From: WFQV01 sp964611145
GTDB lineage: Bacteria; Bacteroidota; Ignavibacteria; Ignavibacteriales; Melioribacteraceae
Direction: 5' to 3'
DNA length: 64,000 nucleotides
Assembly: GCA_964611145.1 (NCBI GenBank)
Contig: CAZSYM010000010.1
Location: 6,988 to 70,987 of the forward strand
In this document: positions 26,261-34,311 of the stretch, one piece after another
How the letters are laid out: every line of letters begins with the position of its first letter
Numbering within the stretch: the stretch's first letter is position 1
Translations under genes and position numbers: made by a program
The notes under the pieces: generated by a model
The model's database searches: none
What the model was told of the DNA's origin: nothing
Seen by the model: the letters and a program-made list of their open reading frames with translations, nothing else

Positions 26261-28120
26261 ATGATTTCTGTTAACGGTATATTGCTTGCGACTTTTATTG
26301 CGGGGCTTGTGGCTTTTCTGCTTCATCATGTACATCCCAAGCTAAGGGATTGGTTCTCTGTTTTAGCCTCGGCGTTCACGCTTTATCTTGTGTGGGAACT
26401 GCCCGTCGGAAAGGCATTTGCTTCTTATAAAATTGCCGGTTTTGATATCGTTTGGGGTGCTACGGAGTATAGCCGTTTGTTTGCTTTGCTGATTTCCGTG
26501 CTAAGCTTTTTCGCTATTCTTTATTCTATGGATTTTATGAAAGGCAAACCCAAATTGGGATTTTATTACTTGTCTTTCTTCTTCTCCATTGGCGGGATGT
26601 ACGGAATAGTTTATTCGCAGGATTTGATTTCGCTCTTCTTTTTCTGGGAGATAATGACTTGGTCTTCCTTCATGATGGTTATCTATTGTTGTAAGGAAGC
26701 CCAAAGTGCGGGAATAAAATATTTTGTTTTTAGCGCCATTGGAGCTTATGCACTTTTAACCGCAATAGTGTTGCTTTACGCTTACACCGGTTCTTTAAGA
26801 TTTGTAGATGTCTTTGCAAGCTTCGGTGGCTTGAGTCTTGGAATCCAACTGGTAATAGTGATTCTCTTTTTGATTGGTTTTGCCGTTAAAAGCGCTACAA
26901 TGCCTTTGCATGTTTGGGCACCGGAGGCTTATTCTTACGCGCCGTCCTCTTTTACGGCTGTTTTTTCAGGCGCACTTTCCAAAATGGGTATCTTCGGAAT
27001 AGGTATTACGATTTTTAAATTTGCTTCGCAGACGGGCTTTTATCCGTATGTGCAGGAAATCTTGGCTTGGATAGGCGCGCTAACGGCATTGTTCGCTACG
27101 TTCTATGCCATATTTTCTACCGATGCAAAAACCTTGCTTGCATATTCGTCTATCGGGCAATTGGGATATATTGTTACGGGACTTGCAATAGGAACACCGC
27201 TTAGTATTGCCGCGGCTTTGTTCCTTACCGTCTTGCATGCGATATTCAAGGGAATGCTCTTCCTTGCAACAGGTGCGGTTTATTATCGAACCGGCTCGAC
27301 AAACTTGGATGAGGTAACCGGCTTGATTCGTAAAATGCCTTATACTTTTCTGACTGCGCTTTTCGGTATAATAACCGTCGCTGGAGTTCCGCCTCTGGCT
27401 GGGTTTTCCGGTAAATGGTTGCTTTACGAATCCCTTATTCGTTCCAATCATTATTTCCTTGTCGTTATACTTTTCTTTTCTTCTACGGCGGCTTTCCTTT
27501 ATTTGTATCGCTATATTTTCTCCCTATTTTTGGGGCAAGAGGAAAAGGAATACGAGCATGTTAAGGAAGTGCCATGGTCAATGCGAATACCGATGTTGCT
27601 TTTGGCTCTTGCTACGCTCGTCTTTGGAGTGGCGCCGGGATGGTTGCTCAAGCCTGTTCATGCCGCCATGGGATATTTGGGAAATTTCCCCGCAACGTGG
27701 TCTAATACCGTCCTTTTCTATAATTGGGGCGGGAATTTTATAAAAGTCGATTTGTTTACGGTCGGTGTTACTATCGGAATAGTTTTTATTGTGGTGGCAA
27801 TTATTATCACGATAAAAGACTATAGGGAAACTCGCTATGTAACTACGAAAGATATTCATACTTCGGGCGAAATTCCCACGGAGAACGAAAATCTTACTTA
27901 TGCTGTGGATTTTTATAAACCGTTCGAAAGAGCCCTTGGTTCCGTGCTGAAAGTAAGTGTTAATAAACTTTATAATGTTTTCGGGAAGGTCTTGGAACAA
28001 TCGTTCGATTATTTGCGCTATGTTTATACCGGTAACGGACAAACATATGCCATGTATGTAGTGCTTTTCCTTGCTATTTTAATTGTGTTCTCGGAATTGA
28101 TTTTCGGATTTAAACTCTAA
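26261..28120 (+). CDS. MnhD/MnhA/NuoL-like antiporter subunit 2 (MbxH' type) with C-terminal extension
   Basis: A 619-residue pump subunit. ATG 26261 is preferred, with gagg 9 bases upstream; an in-frame TTG lies at 26246. Key charges are canonical: helix-5 Glu (ISLFFFWEIMTW), helix-7 Lys (GFAVKSATMPLHVWAPEAY), helix-8 Lys (FSGALSKMGIFG). Beyond the 14-helix core it carries about 120 extra residues: one helix (VGVTIGIVFIVVAIIITI), an amphipathic stretch (YAVDFYKPFERALGSVLK) and a final helix, comparable to the lateral-helix extension of NuoL/HyfB-like subunits. Confidence 0.9.
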   Translation: MISVNGILLATFIAGLVAFLLHHVHPKLRDWFSVLASAFTLYLVWELPVGKAFASYKIAGFDIVWGATEYSRLFALLISVLSFFAILYSMDFMKGKPKLGFYYLSFFFSIGGMYGIVYSQDLISLFFFWEIMTWSSFMMVIYCCKEAQSAGIKYFVFSAIGAYALLTAIVLLYAYTGSLRFVDVFASFGGLSLGIQLVIVILFLIGFAVKSATMPLHVWAPEAYSYAPSSFTAVFSGALSKMGIFGIGITIFKFASQTGFYPYVQEILAWIGALTALFATFYAIFSTDAKTLLAYSSIGQLGYIVTGLAIGTPLSIAAALFLTVLHAIFKGMLFLATGAVYYRTGSTNLDEVTGLIRKMPYTFLTALFGIITVAGVPPLAGFSGKWLLYESLIRSNHYFLVVILFFSSTAAFLYLYRYIFSLFLGQEEKEYEHVKEVPWSMRIPMLLLALATLVFGVAPGWLLKPVHAAMGYLGNFPATWSNTVLFYNWGGNFIKVDLFTVGVTIGIVFIVVAIIITIKDYRETRYVTTKDIHTSGEIPTENENLTYAVDFYKPFERALGSVLKVSVNKLYNVFGKVLEQSFDYLRYVYTGNGQTYAMYVVLFLAILIVFSELIFGFKL

Positions 28121-28141
28121 AGGGTTAGCTGAGGAAATAAG

Positions 28142-29050
28142 ATGGAGATAAATTGGATTAAGGTTTTGGGAATTGTTTTAACGCCGATAATTGCTTTCCT
28201 TGTGGGCGTAACTTACGGTGGGTTGGTTAGAATAATAACCGCCCGTATTCAAAATCGTTATGGACCTCCGCCTACGCAGAATCTTATAGACATTATTAAA
28301 CTTTACAGTAAAAAGACCAATATTCATCACGGCGTAATGCAACACTTGGGTCCCGTTTTTGCCATTACGGCTTCCGTGACCACACTTTATTTTATCCCCA
28401 TTATAAAAGGCTCGGAAATTTTTACTAATTTAAGTTTTCAGGGAGATTTGATTTTTCTCCTTTATATTATGGTGTTCGGTTCGCTGGGATTGGCTTTGGG
28501 AGCGGGACAAACCGGTAATCCCAATTCCGCGATCGGTGTTTCGCGTGGACTTTCGCAAATGGTCGGTTACGAAATTCCCTTCGTGCTGGCTTTGGTTGCA
28601 ATAATGATAGAGTTTCATACGACGAATTTGAACCATATACTTGCCGTTCAAAAGGATTTGAATCATTGGCTCATTTTTCAATCGCCGCTGGCTTTCATAG
28701 CGGCAATTTTGGCGTTTTTGGGAATGATGGGGTATGCTCCTTTCGATGTTGTTATTGCTCCTGCAGAGATTGCATCGGGACCTCCTTCCGAATTTGGCGG
28801 TAAATATTTGGGATTGATGCTTACAAGTCGCTCCATTTTTACATTTGCCAAATTGGTGCTCTTTACGGATTTGTTTCTGGGCGGAGCGGAAGATTTTCTG
28901 ACTTTAATAGTGAAAACTTTCGCTCTCTATATGATTCCCGTTTTGACGGGAATAGTCAATCCTCGTTTTAGAACCGAACAGTCCATAAGATTTTTCTGGC
29001 TTTGGCCCACTATGTTCGGAATTTTGGCAATATTAGTAGTAGTCTTTTAG
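28142..29050 (+). CDS. NuoH-like membrane subunit (MbxM type)
   Basis: A 302-residue, eight-helix protein of the NuoH/MbhM family. It links the peripheral redox arm to the pump module. Diagnostic stretches: ITARIQNRYGPPPTQNLIDI (cytoplasmic loop contacting the redox arm), VGYEIPFVLALVAI, and YAPFDVVIAPAEIASGPPSE with the conserved acidic residues of the quinone-site loop. It is shorter than complex I NuoH (~325). Confidence 0.93.
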   Translation: MEINWIKVLGIVLTPIIAFLVGVTYGGLVRIITARIQNRYGPPPTQNLIDIIKLYSKKTNIHHGVMQHLGPVFAITASVTTLYFIPIIKGSEIFTNLSFQGDLIFLLYIMVFGSLGLALGAGQTGNPNSAIGVSRGLSQMVGYEIPFVLALVAIMIEFHTTNLNHILAVQKDLNHWLIFQSPLAFIAAILAFLGMMGYAPFDVVIAPAEIASGPPSEFGGKYLGLMLTSRSIFTFAKLVLFTDLFLGGAEDFLTLIVKTFALYMIPVLTGIVNPRFRTEQSIRFFWLWPTMFGILAILVVVF

Positions 29051-29058
29051 GTGAGAAA

Positions 29059-29604
29059 ATGTATAACGATAAAGATGCAAAAAAGATTGTTGAGATTATA
29101 AAAAACTTTGCGCGTAAAAATTCTCTTTGGGTCGTGGCGTATGGAACAGGTTGCGGAGCTATAGAATTGCCTCCGACAATGACTTCCCGTTACGATGCGG
29201 AACGTTTCGGAATTCGTGGTTCCGCCACTCCACGACAAGCCGACGTGTTGTTGATTACCGGCTATCTTGCCACTAAGACTCTCAAGCGGGTAATTAGAAC
29301 TTACGAGCAGATGCAGGACCCCAAATATGTTATAGGCTTCGGCTCTTGTACTATAAATGGCGGAATGTATTGGGATTCTTACAATACCATTAAGGCGTTG
29401 GATAGATATTTGCCCGTGGATGTTTTCATCAACGGTTGTATGCCTCGCCCCGAAGCGGTGATTTCCGGCTTTATTAAATTGCAAGAATTAATTGCCGCAG
29501 GTAAAGCGGACGGTGCACGCAAATACAAAGAAAATTTGGAATGGTATCGTGAGAATCAACGCAAGGTAATTAAGAATTGGAAAATGCCCGATTATAATTG
29601 GTGA
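29059..29604 (+). CDS. NuoB-like subunit (MbxJ type) with only three cysteines
   Basis: A 181-residue protein of the NuoB/MbhJ family, starting at ATG 29059 after the NuoH stop (the frame is open upstream but overlaps NuoH). Its proximal-cluster region is GTGCGAIELPP, then GFGSCTINGG and INGCMPRPE. Total cysteines are exactly three: Cys32, Cys97 and Cys127. Complex I and hydrogenase homologues use four ligands (CC or CxxC plus two). A three-cysteine cluster agrees with the site-differentiated [4Fe-4S] centre proposed as the catalytic site in the archaeal MBS structure. This argues against hydrogen or quinone chemistry. Confidence 0.92.
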   Translation: MYNDKDAKKIVEIIKNFARKNSLWVVAYGTGCGAIELPPTMTSRYDAERFGIRGSATPRQADVLLITGYLATKTLKRVIRTYEQMQDPKYVIGFGSCTINGGMYWDSYNTIKALDRYLPVDVFINGCMPRPEAVISGFIKLQELIAAGKADGARKYKENLEWYRENQRKVIKNWKMPDYNW

Positions 29605-29609
29605 TATAA

Positions 29610-30197
29610 ATGGCTGAGTTGGAAAAAGAAAATAAAATCGCACAGCAAATTAATAATACGTTTCACAGCGCGGAGATTAAAATTCAGCGGGAACGGAGAG
29701 TTATTGTAAATCTCCGCAACGATTTAATCCCTCCTTTCCTCGGTTATGCCAAGGATTATCTGGGTTTTGTTCATCTTTCCCATTATTCTTGCGTGGATTG
29801 GATAGAGGAAAATCAGTTCGAGCTGGTATTTATACTTTGGAATTATGACGAAGGAATTCAGATAATTGCCAAGACAAGAATTGATCGAACGGAACCTAAA
29901 TTTGTTACCATACGGCATTTGTGGCCCCAAGCGGAAACATACGAGCGGGAATTCCATGAAATGTACGGAATAGATTTCGAAGGAAACGACCGCTTAGGCG
30001 AGTTTATTCTTGAAGATTGGGACGATATGCCTCCGATGAGGAGGGATTTCGATACGGTGAAGTATGCGGGTGAGCATTATTATAAACGTCCCGGCCGCGA
30101 AGATGCTCAGGACGTAAGAGAAACAATATCCAAACACAGCGGTGAAGAAATTCCCGATTTTGCTAAAGATTATTCGATACGACAAAGAGAAGAATGA
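29610..30197 (+). CDS. NuoC-like subunit (MbxK type)
   Basis: A 195-residue protein of the NuoC/MbhK 30-kDa family: FVHLSHYSCVDWIEENQFEL, then RHLWPQAETYEREFHEMYGI and ILEDWDDMPPMRRDFD, corresponding to the conserved W-P-A-x-x-x-E-R-E-x-x-D-x-x-G-I core. It supports the NuoD-like subunit in the hydrophilic arm. The stop overlaps the NuoD-like start (ATGA). Confidence 0.92.
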   Translation: MAELEKENKIAQQINNTFHSAEIKIQRERRVIVNLRNDLIPPFLGYAKDYLGFVHLSHYSCVDWIEENQFELVFILWNYDEGIQIIAKTRIDRTEPKFVTIRHLWPQAETYEREFHEMYGIDFEGNDRLGEFILEDWDDMPPMRRDFDTVKYAGEHYYKRPGREDAQDVRETISKHSGEEIPDFAKDYSIRQREE

Positions 30198-31297
30198 GAG
30201 AAAAAGAAACTACATTATATTTAGGACCTCAGCACCCCGGCATCACGGGGAATATGATGGTTAAATTGAAGGTGGCGGGGGATACCGTCGTAAAAGCGGA
30301 AACCCATGTCGGCTATCTTCACCGAGCTTTCGAAAAGTTAATGGAAGTGCGTTCGTGGATGCAATGTTTCCCGATTGTCTGCCGAATTTGTGTTCCCGAA
30401 CCTGATCCCAACGAGGAAAATCTGGCGCGTGCCGTCGAGGAAATCGAAGGGCGCGAAGTTCCCGAACGTGCAAAGTATATTCGTGTTATGGTTCTGGAAC
30501 TGGCTCGGCTCGGTTCGCTCCTGCTTTGGATGGGCGGACAATCTGGCTCGGCAGGGTTATATACTATGCCTCAATGGACGGTGGGCGACCGTGATTATAT
30601 CCTCGACCTTTTCGAAATGCTTACGGGCGGACGTGTATATCATATGTATATTTGGCCCGGCGGTGTTCGGAGAGACCTTCCCGAAGGCTTTACGGATAAG
30701 GTCCTTTGGACAATGGATTATCTCGAAAGTCGCCTTCCCGACTATGACCGATTGATGTTTGATAATGCAATTTTCCAGAAGAGAGCCAAAGGCGTTGGTG
30801 TGATCCCGAAGGAAAAAGCTATGGAGTGGGGCGTCGTGGGACCTCCTTTGCGGGGATGCGGAATTAAACATGACGTAAGAATCGATGAACCTTACGAGGT
30901 TTATGATAAGCTCGATTTTATCGTTCCCACTTTTGAAGGTGGCGACGTCTGGGCGCGGGCAATGGTAAGACGAATTGAATTCGAGCAGTCAATTTCCATT
31001 ATTCGCCAGGTGATTGAAAAAATGCCTAAGGGAGATTATTATAACAAAGTTCCCAATCCACTTACGTGGGAAATTCCGAAAGGCGAAGCATACGTTAAAA
31101 CCGAAAGCGTGCGGGGTGAATTCGGGTATTACGTGGTGAGCGACGGTTCGCTCAAACCTCGACGCGTACATGTGCGCGGCGTTGCTTATGCCCACGGAGT
31201 TTCACTTTTGGAAAAGATATTGGTAGGCGCTAATATTGCCGATGTGTCTTTTATTATGAATAGTTTGGGCGTTTGCCCTCCGGAAATAGAGAGGTAA
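30194..31297 (+). CDS. NuoD/hydrogenase large-subunit-like protein (MbxL type) with degenerate NiFe motifs
   Basis: A 367-residue member of the NuoD/MbhL family (LGPQHPGITGNMMVKLK start; AETHVGYLHRAFEKLMEVR). The N-terminal hydrogenase motif RxCGxC-xxx-H appears as VCRICVPEPD: Cys63 and Cys66 are kept, the downstream His is not. At the C-terminus the usual DPCxxC reads NSLGVC, so Cys361 is kept and its partner is Leu358. The result is three of four potential ligands, too few for a normal NiFe site and more than complex I NuoD keeps. The complex is therefore Mbx/MBS-like, not a hydrogenase. Confidence 0.9.
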   Translation: MREKETTLYLGPQHPGITGNMMVKLKVAGDTVVKAETHVGYLHRAFEKLMEVRSWMQCFPIVCRICVPEPDPNEENLARAVEEIEGREVPERAKYIRVMVLELARLGSLLLWMGGQSGSAGLYTMPQWTVGDRDYILDLFEMLTGGRVYHMYIWPGGVRRDLPEGFTDKVLWTMDYLESRLPDYDRLMFDNAIFQKRAKGVGVIPKEKAMEWGVVGPPLRGCGIKHDVRIDEPYEVYDKLDFIVPTFEGGDVWARAMVRRIEFEQSISIIRQVIEKMPKGDYYNKVPNPLTWEIPKGEAYVKTESVRGEFGYYVVSDGSLKPRRVHVRGVAYAHGVSLLEKILVGANIADVSFIMNSLGVCPPEIER

Positions 31298-31303
31298 AAG
31301 GAA

Positions 31304-33106
31304 ATGGCAATAGATTTAAAAGGAATATTATCACCGTTTTCGGCTCTTAAGCAAGGGACAAAACCGCCGCATACCGTGCGTTTCCCGATGGAAACCAAAC
31401 CTACGGCGGATAGATACAGAGGACTTCATTATAACGATTTGGAAGAATGTATCGGTTGCGGAACATGCGCTACTATTTGCCAGAACAACGCAATCGATAT
31501 GGTTAAACTCGAAGGTTTCGAACCGAAAGAGGGGGATTCGGGATTGCGCCCCCGTGTGGATAACGGGCGTTGTTGTTGGTGTGCCCTCTGTGTGGATGTC
31601 TGCCCCACCGGTTCCTTGAGCCTCACGAAGGATTATATTTATGTTACGGACGACCCGAATTCTTTCCTTTGGATGCCGGGAGTGGATAATCCCGACGGTA
31701 AGGAAAAGCTTTCCTTTGTAAGCCAGGAGGGAAAACCTTTACTGGATTACAAGAGAATTCCCATGCGGGAATTGGAAGGTATGGAGCGGGTCAAATCCTT
31801 TGCGGAGGTTGTGCTCGGTTATACCGAGGAAGAAGCCCGAAAGGAAGCTCAGCGTTGTGTCGGTTGCGGTATTTGTACCGATATTTGCCCCGTCCATATG
31901 CATATTCCCGAGTATATTCACGCTATTGCCGTCGGCGACGACGAAGCCGCCGTTAAGATAATTTATGATAATAACCCCTTGGGAGAAACTTGCGGCAAGG
32001 TTTGTACCCGCCGTTGCGAAACCGTTTGCGCTATCGGACGCCGCGGCGAACCCATAGCTATTCGTTGGCTGAAACGTTATGCTACGGAACGTGCGAAGAA
32101 TGTGGATATGATTGAGGAAATCGTTAATCCCACAATTTTACCGCCTAACGGACATAGCGTGGGTATAATAGGCGCAGGACCTTCCGGACTTACTGCGGCG
32201 TACTATCTTTCCCTACGTGGATTTGACGTTACAATTTACGAAGCTAAAGACCACGCTGGCGGCATGATTATGTACGGAATTCCCAAGTATCGACTCCCGT
32301 TGGAGAGTATTAACAAACAAATCGATTATATGCGTAAAATGGGAGTCGAGATAAAATATAACACAATGGTAGGACGCGATATTTCTTTCGAGGAATTACA
32401 CCAAAGGCACGAGGCGATTTTGATAGGTATAGGCTTCGAAATGCCATATGAGTTGGGAATACCGGGCGAGGATGCCGAGGGTTCTATCCAAGCAATTAAT
32501 TTCCTCCGTAAAGTTAATAGCGAACAGCCTGTCGAGATAGGCGATAAGGTCGTTGTGGTTGGCGGTGGTAATGTGGCGATTGATGCCGCTAGAGTTTCCA
32601 GACGCTTGGGTGCAGATGTTACTATCCTTTACCGCCGACGCGTGGAAGATATGCCAGCGGATTGGGAGGAAATCGAAGGAGCGGAAGCCGAAGGCGTGCA
32701 TATCCATCCCCAAGCTATCCCTCTCGAATTGATTACCGATGAAAACAATAAGGTTAAAGCGATTAAATATGCCAATGCCGAAATGGTGCCTGACCCGAAA
32801 GGCGGACGCCCCCGACCGAAAATAATCGAAGGCGACGAGCATATAATGGAAGTAACCGCCGTTATAGCCGCAATAGGACAAGGCGCTGATTATTCCTTCA
32901 TACCGCAAGAAATACTCGATAAAATCGAAATGAAACGGGGAAGAATAGTTGTGAACGAAAAGCAACAGACTACCGTCCCGTGGATTTTCGCCTCCGGCGA
33001 TATAGCTAACTTTGTTGCCGATGCTATTAGCGCTATTGCCGACGGCTACCGTGCCGTTAAAGGCATAGAGGAATTTATATTAAATAAAAACGGATTGGGG
33101 AGCTAA
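31304..33106 (+). CDS. Ferredoxin (NuoI/MbxN-like) fused to a GltD/NfnB-type NAD(P)H flavoprotein
   Basis: A 600-residue electron-input or output subunit. Residues ~45-105 hold two [4Fe-4S] motifs (CIGCGTCATIC; CWCALCVDVC) like the NuoI/MbhN subunit expected at this operon position. From ~180 the sequence is a complete GltD/NfnB-like protein: CVGCGICTDIC, then CGKVCTRRCETVC, an FAD motif VGIIGAGPSGLTAAYYL near 287, and an NAD(P) motif VVVVGGGNVAIDAARVSRRL near 415 followed by LYRRR, whose arginines suggest NADP(H). No separate MbxN gene exists in the operon. As I recall, Thermotoga mbx clusters also carry a GltD-like gene next to mbx, so the pairing has precedent. Confidence 0.92.
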   Translation: MAIDLKGILSPFSALKQGTKPPHTVRFPMETKPTADRYRGLHYNDLEECIGCGTCATICQNNAIDMVKLEGFEPKEGDSGLRPRVDNGRCCWCALCVDVCPTGSLSLTKDYIYVTDDPNSFLWMPGVDNPDGKEKLSFVSQEGKPLLDYKRIPMRELEGMERVKSFAEVVLGYTEEEARKEAQRCVGCGICTDICPVHMHIPEYIHAIAVGDDEAAVKIIYDNNPLGETCGKVCTRRCETVCAIGRRGEPIAIRWLKRYATERAKNVDMIEEIVNPTILPPNGHSVGIIGAGPSGLTAAYYLSLRGFDVTIYEAKDHAGGMIMYGIPKYRLPLESINKQIDYMRKMGVEIKYNTMVGRDISFEELHQRHEAILIGIGFEMPYELGIPGEDAEGSIQAINFLRKVNSEQPVEIGDKVVVVGGGNVAIDAARVSRRLGADVTILYRRRVEDMPADWEEIEGAEAEGVHIHPQAIPLELITDENNKVKAIKYANAEMVPDPKGGRPRPKIIEGDEHIMEVTAVIAAIGQGADYSFIPQEILDKIEMKRGRIVVNEKQQTTVPWIFASGDIANFVADAISAIADGYRAVKGIEEFILNKNGLGS

Positions 33107-33108
33107 AG

Positions 33109-34247
33109 GTGATAGATTTATCTACAAAGTATTTGGGTATGGAATTAAAAAACCCTATTATTGCTTCCAGTTCCACTTTTACGGATAATGTCGAAAGCAT
33201 TCGGGACCTGGAGCAAGCAGGCGTTTCGGCAGTTGTCCTTCGCTCGATTTTTGAAGAGGAAATTTCTCTTGAAATGGAGCATGAAATTAAAGAAGCTATC
33301 AAGGAAGGCTTTGACGAAGGGCTCTTCGATTATTACGATGCGAAGATTAAACAGGATAATATTTCCGATTATATCAAATTGATAAAAGATGCTAAAAGTG
33401 CTGTGGATATTCCTATAATTGCCAGTGTGAATTGCATCTCCAATCACGAATGGATTTATTTTACTAAAAAAATCCAGGATGCCGGTGCCGATGCATTGGA
33501 ACTGAATATGTTTTTGCTTCCCTCCGATAATCGTAAGGATTGTGCCGAACAGGAGCAACTTTATTTTGATATCGTTGAGAAAGTTCTCAAAGAAGTGGAA
33601 ATTCCCGTTACTTTGAAAATAAGCAGTTACTTTTCCGATTTGGCGAAAATGATTGAACGCCTGGCGGAAACGGGAGTGAGCGGTTTGGTTCTTTTCAATA
33701 AATTTTTTGCGCCCGATTTCGATATTGAAAACGAAAAGGTTATTTCCACTTATGTTCTGAGCAATCCGCAAGATATTGTTACACCACTCCGCTGGATTGC
33801 TATTATGTCCGATAGAGTCAATGTGGATTTGGTGGCTTCTACGGGCGTGCATAACGGGGAAGGCTTGATTAAGCAATTGTTAGCCGGGGCAACGGCTGTG
33901 CAGATTGCTTCCACGCTTTATCGTAACGGAATGGAAGTGGTTGAAAAAATGCTTCAGGNNNNNNNNNNNNNNNNNNNNNNNNNNNNNNNNNNNNNNNNNN
34001 NNNNNNNNNNNNNNNNNNNNNNNNNNNNNNNNNNNNNNNNNNNNNNNNNNNNNNNNNNATTGCTTCCACGCTTTATCGTAACGGAATGGAAGTGGTTGAA
34101 AAAATGCTTCAGGATTTGGAAGCGTGGATGTCTCGCAAAGGCTATGAAAAACTCGATGATTTTCGCGGAAAATTGAGCTATTCGAAAGCAATCAATCCCG
34201 CTGTTTATACAAGAATGCAATTCCTAAAACATTTCAGGACAAAGTAA
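33109..34247 (+). CDS. Dihydroorotate-dehydrogenase-like FMN protein, split by an assembly gap
   Basis: A PyrD/PreA-type TIM-barrel flavoprotein; it starts at a GTG with ggggag upstream, two bases after the previous stop. Visible: YLGMELKNPIIASSS, AGVSAVVLRS, IASVNCISNHEWIYF, DALELNMF, VTLKISSYFSDLA, GATAVQIASTLYRNG. The gene contains 100 N (33959-34058) flanked by an exact 55-base duplication. Merging the copies removes 155 bases and gives an uninterrupted 327-residue frame ending YTRMQFLKHFRTK at 34247. It belongs to the 'DHOD-like' group that lacks the pyrimidine-type catalytic motif; the true substrate is unknown. Last gene of the respiratory operon. Confidence 0.85.
33904..34113. repeat. 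Exact 55-bp duplication flanking the gap (assembly artefact)
   Basis: Bases 33904-33958 and 34059-34113 are identical (attgcttccacgctttatcg ... atgcttcagg) and lie directly on either side of the run of N. This is what an unmerged contig-end overlap of k-mer length 55 looks like, not a biological repeat. Confidence 0.95.
33959..34058. other. Scaffold gap of exactly 100 N
   Basis: A run of 100 undetermined bases inside the DHOD-like gene. The round length and the flanking 55-base overlap suggest a placeholder with no missing sequence. Confidence 0.98.
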
Positions 34248-34267
34248 AAACGATTTTTTTCGAATAT

Positions 34268-34296
34268 AAAAAGGCTTCCCCACGGAAGCCTTTTTT
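34268..34296 (+). terminator. Bidirectional Rho-independent terminator between convergent genes
   Basis: aaggcttcc / ggaagcctt stem with loop ccac, extended by A/T pairs; A-run on the left and T-run on the right. It can serve both the respiratory operon and the convergent C69 peptidase gene. Confidence 0.88.
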
Positions 34297-34311
34297 GTTT
34301 AACGACTCGTA

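Noticed and set aside
22418..33106. Energy-converting NiFe hydrogenase (Mbh/Ech) reading of the operon
   Set aside because: The large subunit lacks a full set of four NiFe cysteines (Leu358 in place of one) and the small subunit has only three cysteines; two pump genes fit Mbx/MBS instead.
33904..34113. 55-bp direct repeat as a mobile-element or att-site duplication
   Set aside because: The copies touch the N run exactly on both sides and merging them restores the gene, so it is an assembly overlap.
33869..34220. Several short frames crossing the run of N
   Set aside because: They arise from the artificial gap and the duplicated 55 bases.
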